Shown: one piece after another, positions 9,271-19,560 of the stretch | Numbering within the stretch: position 1 is the stretch's first letter | Layout: the number at the start of each line of letters is the position of its first letter | From: Macrophomina tecta | Lineage: Eukaryota; Ascomycota; Dothideomycetes; Botryosphaeriales; Botryosphaeriaceae | NCBI GenBank assembly: GCA_024180945.1 | Contig: JAKSGN010000007.1 | Coordinates: 124,001-188,000 of the forward strand | Direction of reading: 5' to 3' | Length of the DNA: 64,000 nt | Translations under genes and position numbers: made by a program | Notes under the pieces: generated by a model | The model's database searches: none | Seen by the model: only the letters and a program-made list of their open reading frames with translations | Told to the model about the DNA's origin: nothing

Positions 9271-12200
9271 CTACTCTTTCTTCCCCTTGTAAACCCTGAA
9301 GCCCACACCAGGAATATTGCTTCTTAGCAACAAACTACTACACACCACGCTCACACTACTCAACGCCATCGCCAAACTTGCCCACACAGGATCCAGCCTA
9401 ATATGAGTCCCTGACGCCGTGGTGACGGGATACAGCACGCCCGCCGCGATAGGCATGGCACACAAGTTATATACACCAGCCCAGGCGAAGTTGAACCACA
9501 CCCGCCTGAACACCTTGCGGCTGAGATCGACTAGGGTGAGGACGGCATCGAGGCTACTAGTAACCAGGATGAAATCGGCTGACGAGATTGCGACGTCTGA
9601 GCCAGAGCCAATCGCAATACCGACGTCTGCCATGGTTAGGGCGGGTGAGTCGTTGATGCCGTCACCGACCATGGCGATGGTCGCTCTGCTCGGAGTGCCC
9701 TTCTTCGCCTTCTTGCGGCTGGTCAGCGTCTTCTGCAAGTACTGGATCTTCTCGGCTTTCTGGTCAGGCAGGACGCCTGCGATAACGTTGGTGCACGGGA
9801 TGCCGACCTGAGCGCCGACGGCGACTGCCGTCGTCGGGTTGTCACCCGAGAGCATCCAGACGTCGATGCCGCGAGATTGGAGGGCGGCGATGGTGCTGCG
9901 AGCTTCGGGTCGGAGAGCATCGGCGATAGCGAAGTCAGCAGTGAGGGTCCAGGGGCCGCCCTCGACGCTGGTAGCCATGAGGGCAACAGACTTGCCCTGC
10001 CGTTTCCAGTTGTCAAGGACGGTGCAGGTGGCTTCTGGTACATCGACTGCATGATCGATGAGGAGGGCTTCATTTCCAATGATGGCTTGGATGGTGCGGG
10101 GAGACGAGTCGAGGCTTTTGAAAGTGCCCTTGAGTCCTTTGCCAGGAAGCTCCTCAATGGAGACGACGGTGTAATCCCGGATCTTATGAGCTGCGCAGAA
10201 CGAGGAAATGGCAGTAGCGATAGGATGACTGCTGCCCTCCTCCAGACGCTTGGCCAGACCACAAACTTCATCTTCTTCCAGCGGAGACAACAGTTCTGCA
10301 TCAGTGACGGTAGGATCGCCTCCCTGGGTCAGAGTGCCGGTCTTATCAAAGACGATACAGTCGAGAGAACTCGCTTCCTGGAAGGCTTCACCGCCGCCCT
10401 TGACGAGAATTCCATGGCGAGCAGCAAGTCCACCACCGACGAAGAGCGCTGTGGGTGAAGCAAGACCGATACCACAAGGGCAGGCAACTACAAAGAGAGC
10501 GATGGCGAAACGCAGGGACCAGAGCTCCCAGCTCCCAGCGTGGTCACCGCGGTAGTCTGGCGGCAGAGATCCAGACAGTCCAAGAGAAAGCCAAATGATC
10601 CAAGTGGTGATAGCAATGGCAACTACTACAGGAACGAAGTGACCAGTGATCATGTCCGCCACACGCTCAACGGGAGCACGGCGAGTCTGACCTTCACGGA
10701 CAACCTTGATGATCTGATCAAGCATAGACGAACCAGAGATGGAGGTCAGCCTGACCTGGACCGGTCCTCCCTTGTTCACCGTTCCGGCGTAGACCGTATC
10801 CCCGATTTCTTTAGGAACAAGTCGTGATTCTCCCGTAAGGCTGGACTCATCAAACTTCGCAGACGCGTCCATGACCGTGCCATCGAACGGTGGCGTGCTT
10901 CCATGTTGCACCCTTACGACGTCACCCACTTCAAGCAGGTCGACGCTCACTTTCTCGTCTTTCATCTGGATAGTGTCGACCAGAAGGGCTTCATCCGGCC
11001 TCAGGCTTCCAAGAGCGGTGACGGCATCACCGGTTTTCGTCTTGCTGTAAGCCTCAAGGAACCTGCCGATGAGAAGAAACATAGTGAGGAAAACCACGGA
11101 ATCGAAGTAGTAGTTGTCCTCATCCACGTGCTCAGTGCCAGTAGCACTCAAGCCCAGCTCAGCAATAGAAGCGAAATACGCAATGCTGGTACCAAGCGAC
11201 ATCAACATGTTCATACTGCCGAAACGGTAGAAACGTTGGAGGATTGGCGTTCTGCTTCCACGACGCCACAAAGCCCGGATCTCCTTGATCGCTCTCTTGT
11301 GGAAGGTGTCGGCAGCGAGGAAGTAGACTGGGGTCGCGAGGATGAACAGAGCCCACTGAGTCCTACTGACGCCACCCGCCCCCATTGACTCCATTAAGTA
11401 CATGCGCGCGGGGTTGTGGTCAGAAACGAGACTCATAAAGACGATGCCGATAATGAAGGTCGGGATAGCAACGGCAACAGAGAGCGCCAGCCTTAGGAGA
11501 ATCCTCTTCCTCTCCCGAGCGTGCAGAGCCTGAGCTCGCTGCTCGATTGTCGGAGGGTGATGGATAGAGGGCTCCAGGGCAGGGTTCACGGAAGAAATGG
11601 TGTGGAGTATCCGCCTGATGGTGAAATTCTGAGAGACGTTTGGCGTGTACCTGATCTGCAGAAGCGGATCTTTGAGAGAGGGGATGCCCTCGATCTGCAC
11701 TGCGCCAAAGAAGTCACGGCTGAGGACTTCGATGACGTTTGACGGGCAATGGTGGCAGAACATGCCGTCAATCTTGATCGTGACAGTGCGATGGACATCC
11801 TGTTGCGTTTCCTGAGCAAGCCTGGAGACGTTATCGAGGGTAGCGTCAAAGCCGGTGTCCTCAATGGCCTCTTTGATTGCGTCCGCGTTCTCCTTCCCGG
11901 TGAAGATAACGGTGGCGCTGTGTGATAGCAGATTGACGCTGACCGTGTCGACCCAAGGCAGTTGCTGGACGCCTGAGGTGACGGCATTGGTGCAAGCGCT
12001 GCAGGTCATACCTCCGATAGAGAAGATGGCCCTCCACTTATCGACATCTGGAGCCCTCACCGACTTCCTCCGGTTTTCCGTCTCTTCGAGGCTGTCAAGA
12101 CTTGCGTCAAATCCGGCGTCTTCAATAGCACCAATGATTGACTGAGCATTGTCCTTGCCTTCGAACTCGACAGACGCGCTGTGGGTCAAGAGGGAGACGG

Positions 12201-12897
12201 CAATGGACCGGACATAGGGAAGCTCCTCCACGATGCGCGTGATAGAACCCACACAGGCAGAGCATGTCATGCCAGTGATGGCGATTGTGGCCTGGAAGGT
12301 CTTGGCGGCTTTTGGCGTCGTCGATATGACGGAGTCGAGGCTGAACCTCCCGGACAAGCCGGAGACGATACTGACTTTCTCGATATCCAAGCTCTTTTTG
12401 TCGTCAATCAGGGCCCGAGCATCGAGCGCGGCGTCCGAGCCAGCGGCATACTTCTTGGAGGGGTCGCACTCAGCGGCGCACTGCGCGCACTGTTGGATGT
12501 GCCTCTCGCGCTTCGTCATGTCGGGGACCTTGCTGCTATTTCTCCACTCTTTCCAACGGCGGACTGCTTGCTCTAGACTTCTCTCCCACTCAGCATCGTC
12601 GTCGTCATGCAGATCGAGAGGGGGCCCGGAAGGGTGCACGGGGTGGGAGTCCTGGAAAATGCTGTGGACCTCGAAACCAGCGAGTTCCAGCGCGGCCCTG
12701 ATGCGGTCAGGGCCCAGGGTGGGATCGTGGCGAAGGGCGACGGAGTGCGACACGATGCTGTGGGAGACGGAGTCCGGAGCGGGAGTGAGGGCGAGGAGGG
12801 CCTCTTCGATACTGTGGACACACGAAGGGCAGTGCAGGTTGGATATGAATACGGTCGTGTTGACACGGCACCGGTGCCCCGGGCTAGGCGCAGCCAT
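9271..12897 (-). CDS. CCC2: Copper-transporting P1B-type ATPase (CCC2/ATP7 type)
   Basis: A 1208-residue uninterrupted frame. It pumps Cu(I) into the late secretory pathway to load cuproenzymes such as multicopper oxidases. There are four N-terminal heavy-metal-associated domains with CxxC sites at C23/C26 (CPSC), C212/C215 (CSAC), C299/C302 (CSAC) and C381/C384 (CHHC). An extra cysteine group, C137-x2-C140-x3-C144, lies between the first two. Then come the membrane helices, the actuator TGES (690-693), the ion-binding CPC (808-810), the phosphorylation site DKTGT (853-857), the SSHPIA motif that replaces the usual SEHPIA, and GDGIND. The order and length match eukaryotic copper ATPases. Start at 12897 is the first ATG and is 10-25 residues before the first HMA domain. 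The symbol is by homology. Confidence 0.96.
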   Translation of the reverse strand: MAAPSPGHRCRVNTTVFISNLHCPSCVHSIEEALLALTPAPDSVSHSIVSHSVALRHDPTLGPDRIRAALELAGFEVHSIFQDSHPVHPSGPPLDLHDDDDAEWERSLEQAVRRWKEWRNSSKVPDMTKRERHIQQCAQCAAECDPSKKYAAGSDAALDARALIDDKKSLDIEKVSIVSGLSGRFSLDSVISTTPKAAKTFQATIAITGMTCSACVGSITRIVEELPYVRSIAVSLLTHSASVEFEGKDNAQSIIGAIEDAGFDASLDSLEETENRRKSVRAPDVDKWRAIFSIGGMTCSACTNAVTSGVQQLPWVDTVSVNLLSHSATVIFTGKENADAIKEAIEDTGFDATLDNVSRLAQETQQDVHRTVTIKIDGMFCHHCPSNVIEVLSRDFFGAVQIEGIPSLKDPLLQIRYTPNVSQNFTIRRILHTISSVNPALEPSIHHPPTIEQRAQALHARERKRILLRLALSVAVAIPTFIIGIVFMSLVSDHNPARMYLMESMGAGGVSRTQWALFILATPVYFLAADTFHKRAIKEIRALWRRGSRTPILQRFYRFGSMNMLMSLGTSIAYFASIAELGLSATGTEHVDEDNYYFDSVVFLTMFLLIGRFLEAYSKTKTGDAVTALGSLRPDEALLVDTIQMKDEKVSVDLLEVGDVVRVQHGSTPPFDGTVMDASAKFDESSLTGESRLVPKEIGDTVYAGTVNKGGPVQVRLTSISGSSMLDQIIKVVREGQTRRAPVERVADMITGHFVPVVVAIAITTWIIWLSLGLSGSLPPDYRGDHAGSWELWSLRFAIALFVVACPCGIGLASPTALFVGGGLAARHGILVKGGGEAFQEASSLDCIVFDKTGTLTQGGDPTVTDAELLSPLEEDEVCGLAKRLEEGSSHPIATAISSFCAAHKIRDYTVVSIEELPGKGLKGTFKSLDSSPRTIQAIIGNEALLIDHAVDVPEATCTVLDNWKRQGKSVALMATSVEGGPWTLTADFAIADALRPEARSTIAALQSRGIDVWMLSGDNPTTAVAVGAQVGIPCTNVIAGVLPDQKAEKIQYLQKTLTSRKKAKKGTPSRATIAMVGDGINDSPALTMADVGIAIGSGSDVAISSADFILVTSSLDAVLTLVDLSRKVFRRVWFNFAWAGVYNLCAMPIAAGVLYPVTTASGTHIRLDPVWASLAMALSSVSVVCSSLLLRSNIPGVGFRVYKGKKE

Positions 12898-13269
12898 TTT
12901 TACCTCTGCGCGTGATCGGGGGCAGCAACGAGGGCGGGTTCGTGGACGGGAGCGTAGGCGGAGGGAGGAATGCAGATGAAACAGGCTGGTGGTGGAGCTT
13001 CGGGCGGCTTGTGAAACATGGAGGGCCAGTTGATCGGGCCAGGCAGGGGCGCTTTAAGCAAGTCTTCAGGCGGAAGTGGAGCCATCATTCTTTGAGCGCT
13101 CCAGAAGCAGGTGCAAGCTAGCGCTTTCCGCACAAAAAGCGCAGAGCACACGATTGGACGCATTCCGCAGGCCGCCGCGGCTGACGACTTGTCGCCATTT
13201 TTGCGGTGCTTGGCAGACGGGCCGCACAATCCGCGCATGCCGACTGCCGACGCATCGCTGATGAGTCGC

Positions 13270-13315
<46 letters not shown>

Positions 13316-15161
13316 AACAGCGGCGGCGCTGGATTCGCGACGCGAGACCGAGGCGGGCGATGGGTGCGATCAGTGGCCGGGCAGCCTTCGCTTCCGCACC
13401 CAAGCTTTTCGCTCCCGCCGCCCCATCGCGCCCGCGCGACGTCAGCGCCCCTCCACGCCCAATCAACTTCCCTGCTGCCTGCGTGGACTGACACCGTCTG
13501 CTGTCAGCGCCGCTGTCAGTCCCGCCACCTTGCCCAATCTCTGCCCTGCCGAGTCGCACCGGCATCCTGCATCCCAGTGCGACTTCTACCAACCCGGAAA
13601 CTCCCCGCGAGCATCTGTTTTCACTATAGCAGCCGCATGAACCTCCAAAGTACAGAGCCTGCCGTCAACCTTACACAACGCATCATCATGCAACCATCAA
13701 CGACAATCCTTCCCCTGCCCCGCACTGTCTCGCCCCGTGCCGGACGTGTCGCTCCTCGCAGCAAAAGAACCCCCCGTTTTCGTAACATGGCACATACATC
13801 CATCCCCCCCCCACCGGGCCGGGAAGTGCCGCCACATGCCCTACAGAGGACGGCGACCTCTCTTGAAACACTGCCCATGAAACAAGCCGTCCCGCCAGGC
13901 ACCCACCCCCACCGGTTTCTTATTTCCACCAGGAGGAAAAGAAGAAAGCCTGTCGTACGTAGCCTTGTCCCCACCGAAAGCGCCCAGCGCTTCCAACATC
14001 CACCAGCCACAGCGCTTCCCCTCGCCCATCGCGCGGCAAAGACCAACGCGTTCCCCACACATCCTGTCTCATCCCCTTTTCGTTTCAGACCCGCAGTTGC
14101 GAAAGCTTAGCAATGCTTAGCCGGCGCCTCGCTGGGCCCCCTGCGTACCGGACGTACCGAGATCCGGCGAGTGTGGCAGCTGTCGCGCTGTGGGGCCAAC
14201 AACTTTGTCGTTAAGGGAGGGTGCAGGCGAACATACAACTATCTGATGTCGCAGGCGTCGGACCGGCTGGTGGAGCCGCGCGCTCGTCACTCTTTTCTCG
14301 CTGCATCGCACGGCAGAGCAAAGAAGTTTGCTGTACGCCGTCTGGTTGCATCACACACAGGCTCTACCGCCGGCTTACTGCGACCAGGCAGACTAGAGTT
14401 AAATGCATGCGTCCGGTTGGGGCAAAAGATCTGCACGGCTTTGCTTAGAGTTTGTGCGTTCGCAAACGCTCAGCGCCTTAAGCTTTGAGCCAAAGGTCTG
14501 TAAGCTTTCGAATGGCATTGCAACCTTCAAATGATGCATCGCGTTCTTGGACATGCATTCGGCCGCTAACGCTTCCCCCAACCTTGTTTGTCTAAATGAG
14601 TTCTTCAGCCCTGGACTTGCGCTCGTGGTTTTCGCTCATTCCTCGACAGAGCTTGAACTTCGACCTGCACGCAAATAGCAACTAGCACCGGACGTCACCT
14701 GCCATGCTCCTTTGTACACTAAAGAGGAGAGCTGCCGTGGCCCCAAGACTAGCCCGCAAGGTGCGAGGCTGGAGAACATGCTGGTGCACGTGTCTATCCC
14801 ACTAGTCTTTTGTCTTGTTGATACAAGTACTGCTGCTCGATCTCGCTCCAAACTCGTGGCACTGCCCCGAAGCCCGGATCGACAGGACGGTGAGATGAGT
14901 TCACAAAAATCAAAAGCAAGGACACCGGGAGAACTTCTCCGTGAGAACAGGATGGTCTGCGTTTCAGGACTCGAGATCGACAATCTAGCAAACGGATATG
15001 ACTGAAGGGGAAAAAAAATAGCGGGTATCGTTTGCGAATCGCCACACAACGGCTCTTAGAAGAAAATAGCACATCCATGCTCCACGTCTCGGCGATAAAC
15101 CTCATGCCTCGGAGTCGAAACGGTACTCCTCGCAGCTCCATCTCCTAAAGCCGTGCTGCCA
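12898..15161. other. Long intergenic interval without a supported gene
   Basis: Open frames of up to 248 codons cross 13.3-14.1 kb on both strands, but their composition (proline, arginine and serine runs) looks like chance reading of GC-rich DNA. A triplet run (CGG then CGA) lies at 13270-13315. The left end should hold the promoter of the copper ATPase; I could not identify a copper-regulator site. Confidence 0.5.
13270..13315. repeat. Triplet microsatellite (CGG)n(CGA)n
   Basis: About eight CGG units followed by about seven CGA units, about 370 bp upstream of the copper ATPase start codon. No supported reading frame uses it. Confidence 0.85.
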
Positions 15162-16538
15162 CTATTCGAACTGTCCCGTCTCCTTTTGCCAGTTAAGGTT
15201 CGCGATGACTGCCCTCTGCGTCTCCAGCTCTGCTTCGAGAGACGCGATACGGGCCTGCAGTTCCGCAGATTGCGCTATCTTTTCGCGCACCGCTAGCCTC
15301 GCAACATCCCTTCCCCGGGCTAAACCCTGCATGCGTAGCGAATGTGTCCTTAGAAGCTTCTGCAGCGCATCGCCCGTCTCCTTGTCCATATTGACACCCT
15401 TCTCCTTCAACAACTGCAGCACCTCCGGCACGAGCGTATCGTTAGCCGCATCGTCGCCTTTGACCGATGATGGCGTAGTCGTCGTCATCCCAAGCCGCGC
15501 AGACGCAGGCGTGCCTGCTGTATCCGCAAGCCCTCTCCTTGCCGACACAGGCGTCATCATACTGCTCCCACCCGGCGTAGCTCCCTCTCTCCCCTTCAAC
15601 GCCTTCCTCGACGTTGGCGTCATCGCCGCATCCAGGGCGCTACTGATTGCAGCCTCGACCCCGACATCATTCCTCCAACCATACTCATCATCCTCCTCAT
15701 CCTCATCTTCTGTCTCCGGCTCCTCCCCATCAACCTCTTCCTGAAACTTCCTCTTCGCCGATCGATTCGCAGCGTGCGGCGCCGGCGCCGTCCTCGTATC
15801 GAACCCACTCCTGGCACCGCCGGCACTCCCGTCATCCAAAACCGCCCCCTCCATCCTCACACTCGCATCCTCCTCCCACAAGAAAAAGCCACACCCAGCC
15901 TCGCCCTTCTTCTGACACGTCCAAAACCAGCGCCCCTTGTTCGGGCCCTCCTTGCGCACCTTGAACTTGGCCGCCGGCAGCGGCGCGCCGTTGTCCACGC
16001 AGTCGCAATACCACACCCCGGCGTCGAACTTGCCGCGCTGCTGTTGCTTCGACGGTGTGCTTCGCCCGCGTCCCCGCCCGCCGCCGCGACTGCCGAAGCC
16101 GCCGGAGCGGCGGCCGGAGTAGGGTGTCGCGTGGCCGGGCGTCGTGTGCGTGGACATGCTCGTGGTGGTGGTGGTCGTCGTCGTCGTCGTGCCCGTCGTC
16201 GCGGTTGCCTGGTCTGGATCCACAGCAGCGGCCGCGTTAGTAGCAGGCTTGTTGCTGCGGCGGCGACTGGTAGATAGGGTCGTGGACACGGTGGTAGCAG
16301 CAGCAGCAGCAGCAGCAGCAGAAACAGAAGCAGCAGATGTGGCGCTGCGGGTGCGAGGGGTGCGGGGGGTGCGCGCGATGGTCCAGGGAGTTATCTTAGC
16401 AGTGGAATGACCGTCGGAGATCCAGGGCAGGCGGCGCGGCGTACGCGGTTTCTTCGGCGTTGTGGTAGTGGTAGAGTCAGCGACGTCAGCGGCAGCGGCG
16501 GCGGCGACGGTCGGCTTTGCGATGTATGCCGTTTGCAT
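15162..16538 (-). CDS. GRF-type zinc finger protein
   Basis: A 458-residue frame. Residues 1-170 are low complexity: alanine runs coded by a GCA repeat near 16296-16320, a threonine run, and an RGG-like stretch (RSGGFGSRGGGRGRGRS). A GRF zinc finger occupies about residues 176-223, with WYCDC, GPNKGRWFWTCQKK and GCGFFLWEED. The four likely zinc ligands are C178, C180, C208 and C216. GRF fingers bind single-stranded nucleic acid and occur in topoisomerase III alpha, APE2 and NEIL3. No catalytic domain is attached here. The C-terminus ends in a coiled coil (about 415-455, ELQARIASLEAELETQRAVI). A role in DNA repair or RNA binding is a guess from the domain. Start at 16538 is the first ATG. Confidence 0.85.
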   Translation of the reverse strand: MQTAYIAKPTVAAAAAADVADSTTTTTPKKPRTPRRLPWISDGHSTAKITPWTIARTPRTPRTRSATSAASVSAAAAAAAATTVSTTLSTSRRRSNKPATNAAAAVDPDQATATTGTTTTTTTTTTSMSTHTTPGHATPYSGRRSGGFGSRGGGRGRGRSTPSKQQQRGKFDAGVWYCDCVDNGAPLPAAKFKVRKEGPNKGRWFWTCQKKGEAGCGFFLWEEDASVRMEGAVLDDGSAGGARSGFDTRTAPAPHAANRSAKRKFQEEVDGEEPETEDEDEEDDEYGWRNDVGVEAAISSALDAAMTPTSRKALKGREGATPGGSSMMTPVSARRGLADTAGTPASARLGMTTTTPSSVKGDDAANDTLVPEVLQLLKEKGVNMDKETGDALQKLLRTHSLRMQGLARGRDVARLAVREKIAQSAELQARIASLEAELETQRAVIANLNWQKETGQFE

Positions 16539-16916
16539 TGATCGGAAGAGGGAGGGCGACGGATCGGTCGCTGAAAAGAAAAGAAAGGCACTGCTGCAGT
16601 GATTTGTTCAAAGAGAAAGAGGCACAGACATGCGCAGTGGAGCGGCAACAGCGCTGCTGAGCTGGTGTGGATTGGGGGTCAAAGCTCCCAGCCACACATG
16701 CCAAGACCTACACAAGCTTGGTGGTGACAGCAATGATCAGCTCCTACAGCGAGTTGAGGCGCTGGTCTGATTCAAATCGTGGGGGATACTTGTTGTCAGG
16801 GCAAGTTTTTGCGCACTCCTGCCCCAAGAGGTATTTCGAGTTTTGGAGCTCCATTTCTGAGGCATTCGCCAACGAACTGAAGCAATAGCACGGATGTGAA
16901 ACCTCAGAAATCGTTT

Positions 16917-16937
16917 TTCTTTTTCTTTTTCGTTTTC

Positions 16938-16974
<37 letters not shown>

Positions 16975-16976
16975 GG
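16917..16976. repeat. T-rich pentanucleotide-like tract (TTTTC)n
   Basis: Imperfect CTTTT units ending in a run of about a dozen T, in non-coding sequence upstream of the GRF gene. Confidence 0.75.
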
Positions 16977-18007
16977 ATAAATGGCCGGCTAAGGGCGTGC
17001 TTTTCCGGACGCCAATCTTCTGGTATTATGGGTGCATTTCGCCCTGCGCCAGCTTCTTCCAAATGAGGGCCAACGAACCACCATGCTCAAGTCCTCGTCA
17101 ACCGCGCCAGTGTGTTGCTGAAGGAGCCTCACAAAAGGGTCAGGTTCCACTATCTTTGATGCTGTGCAGAAATTATCGCGTCACTTCTAAGCCGTCTTCT
17201 CAATTGATGCTTTGCAGAGGGTAATTGTCGCCGACCGTTGGCGGGAGTTGTCACCCGCGCCAACATGCGATTCCCACCTATCACATTATCAAAGCACGTT
17301 CGTGTCCGTTATCATAATCCATAATGCGTTCGGCCAAAGCCCACATCTGGGGCCCACCTCCTTTTTTATTTTTCCGGGGCCAAATTCTCGGTTCATTGAA
17401 CTCTTTCCTCCTTAACGATGAGACATATCTCTAAACATCTCCCAAGGGTCGATACAAAGAGATTTGGAATGTTAATACATTTTTGTTTCCTTCTCAAGGC
17501 GTACACAACAGGATTTCCCATATTTCCCATATTAAGCTCCGTGAAGGGCTCAAAAAGGAGTGGGACCGATGCCAAAAGTCTGCAAATTCGTCCCATTAGA
17601 GTAGTACTTCCTTTGCGGCCCGTCTCCCATTAATTCAGCCCAAGGATTCATATATTGCATGCCACCAATTAGAGCTACTGAGACACAATTTCCTCTTGCC
17701 TATGAAGGTGCATACCCTGCTCTTAATATACTAAGAAGGATCCAGACCATCTGACAGCATTCAGACTCCATCGACCTCGGCTCCGATGTGCTGGAACGAG
17801 TTTGGAGATAAATATCCTTCCTTTCTTCTACCTCTCTGTTTTTCACCCCACCTCCTTCCAAAGAAACTCTTCAGAACTTACATGAACAGAAAACAGAAGG
17901 CAAAGCGGCTCTCAAAGCATGGTGGGCCACAACACCCCAGAGGTGTTAAAAACAAAACCACACTGCTGCAGCAACAACCTAGCTGGAACTCCAGAAAGAT
18001 ACGCCGG

Positions 18008-19165
18008 TCAGGTCACTACGGTACCATGCGTATACGCTGTGGCATTTCATACGCAGCGATCTAAAAGCAATAGTCCTGCGAGGAACCATCTTCGGCATAG
18101 CGACCGCCCTGTCCGGGCCGCTACTCACGACAAAGGCCACACCGGACTACTACACCACCTTGTGCCGTGTTCCCGCTAGTCGTGCTATCCGTCTGGATGA
18201 ACCTGCTCGCCACCGACATTAGCAACCAGCGACGCCCCGAGTCCGTAGTCGAGGACAAGGGAAACAAGGCCTGGCGGCCCCTTCCATCCGGCCGCATCAC
18301 CGCAGAGGGGGCGCGGCAACTCATGCTCATCGCCATCCCCGCCGCCATAGCCAAGAGCCTCATCATCGGAGGGGCTCACGGAGACGCTTGTACTATTCCT
18401 GCGCCTGTGGATAGGGAGTTCTTTTACCCCTCCAGAGACCAGCCTACCACCCCACACCCTGCACATCAGCCAGCTAACCCCATCCCGACAGTACAACGAC
18501 CTTGGCGGCAACGCCTCCCGTCACCTGACCCGCAACCTCCTCAACGCCCTCGGCATATCCAGCTTCTGCGCCAACGCCATCGCCCCCAGCAGCCCCCTCT
18601 GAACCCTCCCCTCCTCCCTCGCCACCTTCTTCCCCCCTCCACCCTCCACCCTCCACCCCGCCTTCCCATCTTCCTGCGCCCCAACGACAATATCAACAAT
18701 AACAACACCAACCCCCCTCACACCACCCTTCCACACCCACCACCACCTCCTCCTCCTCGCCCTCTCCATCGTCCTGACCATCACCCTCCAAGATCTCCTC
18801 GACGTGCCCGGCGACGCCCTTGCGCAACCGGCCGACGATGCCGCTGACGGGGCCTGGCGGCGAGCGGGTCGCGCGGTGGAGCGTGGCAGTCGGGGGCGTT
18901 GTTGGCGAGCGGGATGTGCTGCGCGTCCTGGGGGCAGGTGGCGGAGTGGAGCGGGCTGGCGGCGGCGATGGGGCCGGGGGGCACGGTAGCGTGGAGGGTG
19001 ATCATGATGGCGGGGTGTGGCGATGGAGTGGAGGGGTCGGCAGTGGAAGGGGATAAGAGGACGTGGGATCTTTCGTGCATGTTGTTCGGAGCGTTGTATG
19101 GCTTGCCGATGTGGGGATTGCGGTGTTGGCAGTTGAAAAGTGGTGGTGGTGCTGTTGGTTATGAG
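18008..19165 (+). pseudogene. Frame-broken UbiA-family prenyltransferase
   Basis: Blocks of a fungal UbiA-type integral membrane prenyltransferase appear in the right order but in changing frames. About 18010-18165 gives YTLWHFIRSDLKAIVLRGTI. About 18164-18375 gives VWMNLLATDISNQ and EDKGNKAWRPLPSGRIT, the first aspartate-rich region. About 18379-18410 gives LTETLVLFLRLW. From 18492 comes YNDLGGNASRHLTRNLLNAL, which runs into a TGA at 18600. About 18740-18818 gives LTITLQDLLDVPGD, the second aspartate motif. Then a shift leads to RNRPTMPLTG and ERVARWSVAV, and another to a last helix near 19080-19140. One or two breaks could be introns, but three are single-base offsets without splice signals. 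The gene therefore looks dead. Substrate unknown. Confidence 0.7.
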
Positions 19166-19560
19166 CGTTGTTCTCTTGAAGGCTGGCCAAGACGTTGCAG
19201 AGCTTATAGACACTGTTGACAGCATCGCGGGTATTCCTGGTGGCAAACTTTCATAGACAGAAGAATGGGGTGGATATCAAAAGGCGCGATTCTGATTCAC
19301 ATCCGGATTAACGCTTCAACACCCAACAAATGTTGCGTGTTGCAACAACTCGGCATCTTGCACAAACCCCAAAAGCAACTGGTTCATCGATTTCTGTTTG
19401 CACAAGGGAATAGTACTTCCTAACGCGCCAACTCTTACCCGGTAGAACGACGCCTTGAATGATACGATCAAGAAATCTGCAGAACTTTCCACCTCCACCG
19501 AGGTCACACCAACCACAACTCCTGCTGAATTCCCATCGTTCAGTTTAGCGCCAGCGGAAC

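Noticed and set aside
13364..14110. 248-codon plus-strand frame, with a 144-codon frame opposite
   Set aside because: No ATG at the frame start, composition of random GC-rich reading, no domain.
18521..19246. 241-codon minus-strand frame, rich in proline, histidine and arginine
   Set aside because: It is the complement of the UbiA relic, whose plus-strand blocks are clearly protein-like.
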